Origin: a virus
Strand: one strand, 5' to 3'
Virus record (IMG/VR): IMGVR_UViG_3300029258_001409
Span: 1 to 61,408 of that record
Length of the DNA stretch: 61,408 nt
Of this stretch, positions 14,555-21,104 are shown one piece after another. The translations under genes and the position numbers were made by a program. The notes beneath the pieces were generated by a model, which saw only the letters and a program-made list of their open reading frames with translations, was not told where the DNA came from and made no database searches. The number at the start of each line of letters is the position of its first letter. The stretch's first letter is position 1.

Positions 14555-14698
14555 ATGGCGGCGGCAAAGGCAAAGGGCGTGAAGGCGGCAGGCGCGAAGG
14601 ACAGCACCAGGGCGATTGTTCAAAGGGCGGCCCTGGACATGGGCAGGGTGGCGGTCGTGGGGGTGGATCTGGCCGCACAGACTGAGCGAAATAGGTAG
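14555..14698 (+). CDS. Possible small Ala/Lys-rich protein (47 aa)
   Basis: ATG 14555 lies after GGAGGAGAAAGG and encodes a basic N-terminus (MAAAKAKGVKAAGAK) followed by a hydrophobic strand (VAVVGVDLAA). A different frame from ATG 14518 to 14685 encodes a 55-aa Gly/Arg-rich peptide. Only one is likely real, and codon choice favours this frame. Confidence is low. Confidence 0.35.
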   Translation: MAAAKAKGVKAAGAKDSTRAIVQRAALDMGRVAVVGVDLAAQTERNR

Positions 14699-14741
14699 GA
14701 CAAAAGTATCACAAAGGTACGACAGAAAAGGGGGTGCCCCG

Positions 14742-15167
14742 GTGAGGTTCAGAATGTTCGTCATGATTATGATGGCAGCGGCGATCTGCGCCCTGGGCTT
14801 CTTTCTCGGGACAGTTGCAAGCATCGACGTGCCGGAGGCTCAGGCCGGTTCGTGTCTGGGGCCACCGGCCTTCGGCGCCTACCCCGAGGAGGACCTGAAT
14901 ATCAATGTCGCCCTGGTCGATGACCCGGCGAATGCCTACCGCCTGAACACCTTCGAAGATCCGCATCCCATCAATGAGCTGACTGTGATCTGCCGAGCGG
15001 GAACCGTCTATGTGCGCGTGTTCGGGGAGTACCATGACAGCAGCACCTGGAGGCAGGTCTTTGCCGGACAGGGGCGGATCATCTCCAGGTGCTCGATAGA
15101 CTCGGTGAAGGTGAAGGCAGGAGAGACCGGAGGAATCGGAGACATTGAATTACGCGGGGGATTCTGA
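14742..15167 (+). CDS. Exported or membrane-anchored protein (141 aa)
   Basis: GTG 14742 after AAAAGGGGG gives a short basic N-region, a hydrophobic stretch (MIMMAAAICALGFFLGTVAS) and a possible AxA site (VPEAQAGS). The mature part is beta-rich with three cysteines and no known domain. It is the first of five consecutive genes with export or membrane signals. Confidence 0.6.
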   Translation: MRFRMFVMIMMAAAICALGFFLGTVASIDVPEAQAGSCLGPPAFGAYPEEDLNINVALVDDPANAYRLNTFEDPHPINELTVICRAGTVYVRVFGEYHDSSTWRQVFAGQGRIISRCSIDSVKVKAGETGGIGDIELRGGF

Positions 15168-15169
15168 GG

Positions 15170-15412
15170 ATGGAGCAGTTGAGGCCATGGACCATGAGGG
15201 ACATTGCATCATTCGTGGTCGGAGTGATCTGCCTTCTCGTGTTTCTGGCCCTGTTCTTTCCCAACCCCGAGATTGGGGACCCCGAGAGTCATCAGCATTT
15301 CTACGGAGGAGGGGGACATGAGTACCAGGTGGGCGATTCTCTTGAGTCTGGTGGTTGTGCTGGCGGGATGCTACCTGAATCTGTCCTGGGAGAGCTTACC
15401 GCCGAGATGTGA
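15170..15412 (+). CDS. Small membrane protein (80 aa)
   Basis: ATG 15170 begins two bases after the previous stop. One transmembrane helix (residues about 14-30, FVVGVICLLVFLALFF) is followed by a His/Gly-rich segment. The last 95 bases overlap the lipoprotein gene in another frame, an arrangement like inner/outer spanin pairs. However, this protein lacks the coiled coil expected of an inner spanin. Confidence 0.5.
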   Translation: MEQLRPWTMRDIASFVVGVICLLVFLALFFPNPEIGDPESHQHFYGGGGHEYQVGDSLESGGCAGGMLPESVLGELTAEM

Positions 15413-15725
15413 GGCCCAGGAAGCGGAAATGGTGAAATGGGCCTGGCCGGTTTACTACCCGGACAATGAGTACCGATCCACGAGGCCGGGCAGTTGTGGA
15501 GATGCCGCGGTGCCATTGGCCCGAGGCGCCATTGTCATGTACGACACGGGGCGTGTGGAGCTCAGAATCGACGGCTACGAACCGAGGGACATGCCGAAGC
15601 TCCGACCTCCGATACCGCCGCTTGAGATTGCATACTGGTCTCCCAGCGTGCTCGTGAGATGGGACGGCCAGGTCTGGGTTCATCGGGAGAGTGCGAAGAT
15701 CGAGGAGTGGGTTAAGGTCGAGTGA
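15318..15725 (+). CDS. Phage-encoded lipoprotein (135 aa)
   Basis: ATG 15318 after GGAGGGGG starts a lipoprotein signal: basic MSTR, hydrophobic AILLSLVVV and the lipobox LAGC with Cys at about residue 18. The mature part is soluble, proline-rich and contains VYYPDNEY and a beta-rich C-terminus. Lipoproteins made by phages commonly block superinfection or act as outer spanins. Its distance from the endolysin favours exclusion, but this is inference. Confidence 0.65.
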   Translation: MSTRWAILLSLVVVLAGCYLNLSWESLPPRCEAQEAEMVKWAWPVYYPDNEYRSTRPGSCGDAAVPLARGAIVMYDTGRVELRIDGYEPRDMPKLRPPIPPLEIAYWSPSVLVRWDGQVWVHRESAKIEEWVKVE

Positions 15726-15733
15726 GAGGATGT

Positions 15734-16060
15734 ATGGGGAAGACGAGGCTGCAACGGATATACGCGGCGATCGAGCGGTGGACCCCAACGAGATTGGGGA
15801 TCATCGAAAACAGGTGGATCGGGTTCCATTTCATGAGGGATGGGGCCGCGGCGGCTGGTGTTCGTGCAGTGGTGGGGCCGGGAGTGCATGTGATGTGGAT
15901 CGTGGTGTTGTCGGCCGCGGTCTATGAAGCAGTGGAACTATGGAGGGATGGGATACCGGACTGTCCCGAACCGGGGGAGGAGGTAAAGTGGTGGGCGTGG
16001 GATACGGCGGGAGATCTTTTCTCGGCGGTATTCCAAGCGACGTTGGGGGCGTTTCTGTAA
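15734..16060 (+). CDS. Membrane protein (108 aa)
   Basis: ATG 15734 is preceded by GAGAGGATGT; GTG 15722 is the alternative start. Hydrophobic segments at about residues 34-60 (AVVGPGVHVMWIVVLSAAVY) and near the C-terminus (LFSAVFQATLGAFL) suggest one or two membrane passes. The family is unknown. Confidence 0.5.
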   Translation: MGKTRLQRIYAAIERWTPTRLGIIENRWIGFHFMRDGAAAAGVRAVVGPGVHVMWIVVLSAAVYEAVELWRDGIPDCPEPGEEVKWWAWDTAGDLFSAVFQATLGAFL

Positions 16061-16078
16061 ACAGGAGTGATCGGACTG

Positions 16079-18319
16079 ATGGGTAATGCATGGCAGAAGG
16101 CTCGATCAAAGCAGGCGAGGGAAGAAGCGGCCAAGTCGGACAGGAGGAAGAAGATCATCAGGCGTGCCGTCATCGGCGCCATCATCTTCTGTGCCGCGTG
16201 TGCGATCATCGGCCTGGTGGCAGGAGACCGCGCCGGTGGAGAGACCATCGAGCTGCAGAACGGGAACAAGCCGGACCCTCTCTATGATGGGATCGAGGAT
16301 ACGTGGATCTGCTCTGGATACCCGTCCTACAACTTCGGGGCGGATGACACGCTACGGCTGGGGTGGGTCCACTTCGTCGGGGGGGACGAATCGGACTCCT
16401 GCCGCATACTGATCCGACCCGATTTCTCAGTTCTCGGATCGAATGCTGCTGTGAATCGAGTGACCCTGGAGCTGACGATTCTCGATGCCCCTAGTGTGTC
16501 ATCATGGACAACTCCGAACATTGCCACGACAACGGCGCGGGAATACTTCTCGACATCGCATGTCCCCTGGTGGGGTGAGGGCGATAACGACTGGCAGGCC
16601 GCCGACCAGGGCGAAGCGAACTGGATGTGCTACAAGGAAGGCTATACGCCGGACTCATCCTGGTGCTCGTGGGGGGCAAGCGAGACCAGTTGGTATTACG
16701 AACCCGGGGAGTGCGGCGACCGGACGCCATCTATGGACGAAATTTCGACGTATCCCGGCGTCGATGTCGTCCACACCTTCGACGTGACTCGCGACTGGAA
16801 CTTTGCGTGTTATGACTCGTTTGATCCGAGCGGGTATGTGTTATGGGACCCGATGGTGGAGGGCATGGGCCGATCCATGAACGCCCATTGCTACGCGTCC
16901 TCTGAATACCCAGACGCGACAAAGCGCCCGAAGTTCATCATCGACTTCACGGATACCACCACGGTCAGGACTGGCGGCGGTGGGATGTTTATGCTGGGAG
17001 GCGTGGATGACCATAGCCAGCGCACATCTGGGGCCCTGCTCCCGACCACCTGGTCGGAGACCACGATCGCCAAAAAGACAGTCGGGATTCGTATCTGCGG
17101 CATAGGGGATGCACATGTCGGTGGGCATCCACCTGGCGGGGATCTCGCCCTCGATTATGCCGGACGCCTGGAACAGTTGAAGCAGCAGTTTGCCTGGTGC
17201 AGTGCTCTCGATGATCCTCCCGCTGTTGCTATTTTCGATGTCGGCGACATGGTGATCGACAACACCCAGAACGCAGATTATTCCGAAGCCCTCGATGACC
17301 ATTTGAGCCCATCGACCACCTGGGAGCCAGTTGGGGGGAATTGGGAGCCTGCCCAGGCATCGGGTGACTCTCTTGGGTTCAAGGGCCTGATGGAGTTCGA
17401 TCCCCCAGACAATCGAGTGAATCCCTTCTGGGATGGCCGCATGTTCAGAATATCCGAGTATGGAGCAGGATCGCTCTACCTCGTGACGCTCTCGAACGTC
17501 AGGGGCGGTTTCGAGGGAGATGAGTGCTATGTCTATGGGACTCCGGGCGCCTATACGTGCTGCCCCGCAGATGACGGCCTGCACCGGCCAGGATCGGACC
17601 AGTACAGTTTCGTGAACTGGTGTGCTACATCTCTGCCGGGTGACTCGTGGAAGATCGGCACCGCCCACAACGGTGTCTATGGATGCGAGGTCTATCAGTC
17701 CATCCGGCCCAACCAGAGAGAGGCGAGGCACGCGGGTGGATATGGTGCCATCCTGGAGGCGGGGGGGTTCGATCTGATCGTCACGGGCGATCAGCATGTC
17801 GGCTACCGAACAGAGCGAATCCAAGCCGCCGTCGCAGACTCGGGAGGGTGGCCGGCGGACAGTCCGATGGTCTATCTGGATGAATCCAGCACAGTGTATC
17901 TCGGTGTGGGAGGAGCAAGAGATCGGATGTCAGATACGCCCTGGTGGCCCAGGTGGTATTGGGATGATCCGCCCGACTCGATCTGGAGAACCGGCTGGTT
18001 CCCGGACCACAAGACGGGCAAGCCCGATTCCGTCATGGTCGCTCGTGGCTATCTCATCAACTGGTATCAGGGCAATCTGGAGTACAAGCACGGGCAGTTC
18101 ACCTACCGTGAGGCGGACACCACGACCTATGTATTCGACATGGTGATGAACTGCACGCGGGCATTCTGCCGCATCGTGGATATCGGCTACAATCTGGCGC
18201 CGGAAACGGTGCTCGACCAATGGGTCATGGTCAGGGAAGGGGGGAACACGGTCTGGAACGCTCCGCGGGCCCCAAGGGAGTTCGTGGAGCGGGATACTCT
18301 CGACGATTTCGAACTGTAG
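16079..18319 (+). CDS. Membrane-anchored DNRLRE plus metallophosphoesterase protein (746 aa)
   Basis: ATG 16079 lies 11 bases after AGGAG. A basic N-terminus and one transmembrane helix (VIGAIIFCAACAIIGLVAG, about residues 31-49) would place the rest outside the inner membrane. Next comes a DNRLRE-like beta domain (DDTLRLGW, SCRILIRPDFSVL, HTFDVTRDW, KRPKFIIDF). A calcineurin-like phosphoesterase follows, with ligands D344 and H346 (GDAHVGG), D390 (VGDMVID), H530 (GTAHNG) and H573 (GDQHVG); the usual GNHE motif is not obvious. Many Cys and Trp residues suit an extracellular enzyme. Substrate unknown. Confidence 0.6.
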   Translation: MGNAWQKARSKQAREEAAKSDRRKKIIRRAVIGAIIFCAACAIIGLVAGDRAGGETIELQNGNKPDPLYDGIEDTWICSGYPSYNFGADDTLRLGWVHFVGGDESDSCRILIRPDFSVLGSNAAVNRVTLELTILDAPSVSSWTTPNIATTTAREYFSTSHVPWWGEGDNDWQAADQGEANWMCYKEGYTPDSSWCSWGASETSWYYEPGECGDRTPSMDEISTYPGVDVVHTFDVTRDWNFACYDSFDPSGYVLWDPMVEGMGRSMNAHCYASSEYPDATKRPKFIIDFTDTTTVRTGGGGMFMLGGVDDHSQRTSGALLPTTWSETTIAKKTVGIRICGIGDAHVGGHPPGGDLALDYAGRLEQLKQQFAWCSALDDPPAVAIFDVGDMVIDNTQNADYSEALDDHLSPSTTWEPVGGNWEPAQASGDSLGFKGLMEFDPPDNRVNPFWDGRMFRISEYGAGSLYLVTLSNVRGGFEGDECYVYGTPGAYTCCPADDGLHRPGSDQYSFVNWCATSLPGDSWKIGTAHNGVYGCEVYQSIRPNQREARHAGGYGAILEAGGFDLIVTGDQHVGYRTERIQAAVADSGGWPADSPMVYLDESSTVYLGVGGARDRMSDTPWWPRWYWDDPPDSIWRTGWFPDHKTGKPDSVMVARGYLINWYQGNLEYKHGQFTYREADTTTYVFDMVMNCTRAFCRIVDIGYNLAPETVLDQWVMVREGGNTVWNAPRAPREFVERDTLDDFEL

Positions 18320-18342
18320 CGGGGGACTAAGCGAGGGGGCAG

Positions 18343-18978
18343 ATGGGGAAGAAATCGCCATTCTTCAAACAGAGCAAGAGAAGGTTCAAGCGGCACTCGA
18401 CAACGAGGACCGAACAGACTCTGGAATTCACGATCTGGGGCGCTGGGCTGGTGGTCAACGAGCTCCTGGCCGATGCAGAGCAGATGGCTATGCAGGCCGC
18501 AGCCATGTCACAGAAGCTGTCCGGGATCGCAACCGTTCTCAGGAACTATGTGGAGACGGCAAGGGCGCTGCATACGGGCTACAAGCCCGACGGGTCCAGA
18601 GTCACGGGGGACGAAGCCAGAATCGCGCTCATGGCAATGAGAGCGCAGATGTACGGCAAGGGGGCTGGTGACGGTGAAGGCGAAGAAGAAAGCCAAGAAA
18701 ACCTCTACCAGGTCCCGGGGGAAAGACCGGAAGAAGCGCAAGGTGAATCCCAAAACGACGGCCAGCCGGAAACCAGCGGCGGTGAAGCGGAAGGACGTAT
18801 CCAGGAGGGCGAAACGGGTAGCCAGCCCGTGGCCCCAGGAGGCGATCCTGCGATTTCAGCAACTGCGGGCGCACGGCGGAGCCGAGAGCAGCTTCCGGGC
18901 GATCCGGGAGACGTTGGGGGCGGAGTTCGGGAAGAAACCCGCGCTGAAAACGCTGGAGCGGTGGACGGCGAAGTTTGA
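18343..18978 (+). CDS. Hypothetical protein upstream of the terminase (211 aa as read)
   Basis: ATG 18343 begins a basic N-terminus and a helical region (AEQMAMQAAAMSQKLSGIA). From about residue 108 the frame turns into a Gly/Glu/Gln-rich tail because it overlaps the basic start of the next gene for 311 bases. A one-base backward shift in the GGGGG at 18660-18664 would end it at TGA 18669, overlapping the next GTG start. The true length may therefore be about 109 aa. Confidence 0.5.
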   Translation: MGKKSPFFKQSKRRFKRHSTTRTEQTLEFTIWGAGLVVNELLADAEQMAMQAAAMSQKLSGIATVLRNYVETARALHTGYKPDGSRVTGDEARIALMAMRAQMYGKGAGDGEGEEESQENLYQVPGERPEEAQGESQNDGQPETSGGEAEGRIQEGETGSQPVAPGGDPAISATAGARRSREQLPGDPGDVGGGVREETRAENAGAVDGEV

Positions 18979-19441
18979 TGACGAGATTCGGTCGATCCAA
19001 CGGGAATTGGAGGTCGAGCGTAAGGCATGGGTCCTGAAGGAGGAGCGGGCGCGGCTCGAATACCTGACGGGACTCGCACAGAAGGGAATGAACATCTCCG
19101 ACAATGTGATGGCGGAGGTCATTCCCGCAATCCGCAGGGGAGACATGGACCCGTCGAAGTTCCTGGCGTGGCTCGTGTCCATCTCTACGGAAGCACGGCT
19201 GGAACAGAAGGGCAAAGACGGTGATGGGATGGGCGCGGGAGGACCCGAGGGGGGATCGGGGACTGCCAATGCAGAATTCCTGATGGCGCTGGTCAGAGAG
19301 GCGCACAATGACCCCGAGAACGCGAAGGGCCTCCTCCAGGCAGCCCTTGGAGTGGGCGAAAGTCTGGCAGCCAATCACCCAGACATTGCCGAGCGGCTGG
19401 GCCGAACGCATCCTGGCCGAGACGGCGAGGCTCCTGGGTAA
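18668..19441 (+). CDS. terS: Putative terminase small subunit (257 aa)
   Basis: GTG 18668 starts a very basic N-terminal tail (about 50 residues). A helix-turn-helix-like region follows (about residues 60-100, containing FRAIRETLGAEF and ALKTLERW), then a charged helix and an oligomerisation-like C-terminal part. Size, DNA-binding region and position directly before the large subunit fit a small terminase that recognises packaging DNA. There is no diagnostic signature, so the call rests mainly on synteny. Confidence 0.55.
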   Translation: MTVKAKKKAKKTSTRSRGKDRKKRKVNPKTTASRKPAAVKRKDVSRRAKRVASPWPQEAILRFQQLRAHGGAESSFRAIRETLGAEFGKKPALKTLERWTAKFDDEIRSIQRELEVERKAWVLKEERARLEYLTGLAQKGMNISDNVMAEVIPAIRRGDMDPSKFLAWLVSISTEARLEQKGKDGDGMGAGGPEGGSGTANAEFLMALVREAHNDPENAKGLLQAALGVGESLAANHPDIAERLGRTHPGRDGEAPG

Positions 19442-21095
19442 TCGAGCATACCTGGAAGGCGATCCCATGGCGTGGGCGGTTGCCAACCGGGTTCTGCGCG
19501 GCCGCCCGTTTTCCTATTCCGCCCTCGGACGCCGCCCCTACATCCGCGAGTACATCTTCGATCGCTCCCCCAACAAGGATACCATCAAGAGCCGCCAGAT
19601 GGAGGTCTCCGAGACCGAGGAGAACGATAATCTCTTTCTCTGCGACGCGGTCCCCTATGCCGTGGTGATGCATGTCTTCCCCACCGACAAGCTGGCGAAT
19701 CGCTTTGGCCGAGAGCGTCTGTCACTCGCAATCAAGGACAGCCCAACCCTCTCTCAGCGGGTCCGGGACACCAGGGCGGCGGGTGGCGCAGACAACGTGA
19801 CTATGAAGCAGATCGGGAACAGCTTCTACACGCTGGTCTCCTCCTGGTGCGACTTCGCTGGCCGGTCCCCGTCTTGTGACAAGATCACGTATGACGAGTA
19901 CGACGCGGCGAACCCCAAGAGCGAGCAGATCTTTGCAGAGAGTACGAGTCACAGCGAGATCGGCCACAAGCACAGGATCAGCACTCCCACCTTCCCGAAT
20001 TGGGGCATCCACAAGAGATTCCTGGAGGGCACCCAGCACACATGGCTCTACAGATGCCCATGCGGCAGAGATGACCAGATCCTCTGGCCGGACTGCATCC
20101 TGGAGGTTCCGAAGAAGAAGAATCCCGAGGAGTTGTTCGCCCGCCCCGGCGATCGTCACTACTTCGGTTGTCCGAAATGCGGAAAGGGCATAGATCGCTC
20201 GATCCACCTGGACGAGACCGGGGGCAAGTTCGGCGGTCATTGGGTGGCGCTCAATAAGTCCGCCCCCCCGAGGCGGTCATCCTGGAAGCTCACCCAGCTC
20301 ATGGCTCCGTGGATTCACGCCGATACCCTCGTAGACAAGAGAGCGAACGAGGTTCGGTACGAGAACCAATGGCGAAACGAGGTTCTGGGAGAGCCCTACG
20401 TCTCTGAGGATGTGACCCTCACCGTTGAAGCTGTCCTGGCCTGCTGTAGAGCAGACTTCGGCTGGGTGGACGGCTCCCAGGGCCCATGGACGCATGGAGA
20501 GGTCGCTGCTGGCGTCGATTGGGGGGATGTCTCCTGGTTCGTAGCCCGGTGCAACTACGATACGACGGGCAAGTCGAGACTCCTGTATATCGAGATGATC
20601 GACTCCACGAACCCGCTCGACCACCCAAAGCGAGTCGCCGAGCTCTTGAGGCTCCTGAACGTGAGTCTGCTCGTGTGTGACTCCGGGTATGGCCGGGATC
20701 GGAACCAGCTCCTGTTCAACTGGTTCCCGGGGAAGGTGTTTGCCTCATTCTACGCCCAGGCCGAGGGCGGTTCGAGAATCTTCCGGCCAGCCTGGCAGCC
20801 CGCCCAGCGGAAGGTCTCTCTACACCGGACGGCGACGCTCAAGATGGTCTGCCATGATTTCCTGATGGACCAGATTGACCTTCCCCGGAATGAAGGGCCC
20901 AGGACAGACCTGCTTCACACGTTCGCCCGGCATCATGCGAATCTCCAGCTCGTGAAGAACTACGACCCAGATAAGGACACGGTAGAGGAGCGCATGGCCG
21001 CCAGCGGCCCCGACCACTTCGCACATGCGAACGCCTTGGCGATGGTTGCAGAGGAGCGGATCACAGGGATCACGAAGCGCGCCCTGCTCATGTAG
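19308..21095 (+). CDS. terL: Terminase large subunit (595 aa)
   Basis: This is the packaging ATPase and nuclease. The ATPase has a degenerate Walker A (KSRQMEVSET, near residue 95), Walker B ITYDEYDA and the coupling segment STPTFPNWG. A four-cysteine zinc ribbon follows (CPCG, CPKC). The RNase H-like nuclease supplies D in AGVDWGD, D in LLVCDSGYG and D in GPDHFAHA. The first 134 bases overlap the small subunit gene, and the true start may lie further in, since homology-like sequence begins near WAERILAETARLL. Confidence 0.9.
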   Translation: MTPRTRRASSRQPLEWAKVWQPITQTLPSGWAERILAETARLLGNRAYLEGDPMAWAVANRVLRGRPFSYSALGRRPYIREYIFDRSPNKDTIKSRQMEVSETEENDNLFLCDAVPYAVVMHVFPTDKLANRFGRERLSLAIKDSPTLSQRVRDTRAAGGADNVTMKQIGNSFYTLVSSWCDFAGRSPSCDKITYDEYDAANPKSEQIFAESTSHSEIGHKHRISTPTFPNWGIHKRFLEGTQHTWLYRCPCGRDDQILWPDCILEVPKKKNPEELFARPGDRHYFGCPKCGKGIDRSIHLDETGGKFGGHWVALNKSAPPRRSSWKLTQLMAPWIHADTLVDKRANEVRYENQWRNEVLGEPYVSEDVTLTVEAVLACCRADFGWVDGSQGPWTHGEVAAGVDWGDVSWFVARCNYDTTGKSRLLYIEMIDSTNPLDHPKRVAELLRLLNVSLLVCDSGYGRDRNQLLFNWFPGKVFASFYAQAEGGSRIFRPAWQPAQRKVSLHRTATLKMVCHDFLMDQIDLPRNEGPRTDLLHTFARHHANLQLVKNYDPDKDTVEERMAASGPDHFAHANALAMVAEERITGITKRALLM

Positions 21096-21104
21096 GAGAG
21101 GATC

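Noticed and set aside
14402-14698. 98-aa open frame through the structured RNA
   Set aside because: Its first half reads through the hairpin and terminator and looks non-native. Only the part from ATG 14555 is kept, at low confidence.
15170-15725. Inner/outer spanin pair
   Set aside because: The overlapping membrane protein and lipoprotein genes resemble the arrangement, but the first lacks a coiled coil and the pair is far from the endolysin.
19590-19640. Defective terminase because the Walker A reads MEVSET
   Set aside because: Terminase Walker A motifs of the SRQxxxS type are naturally degenerate, and all other ATPase and nuclease motifs are intact.
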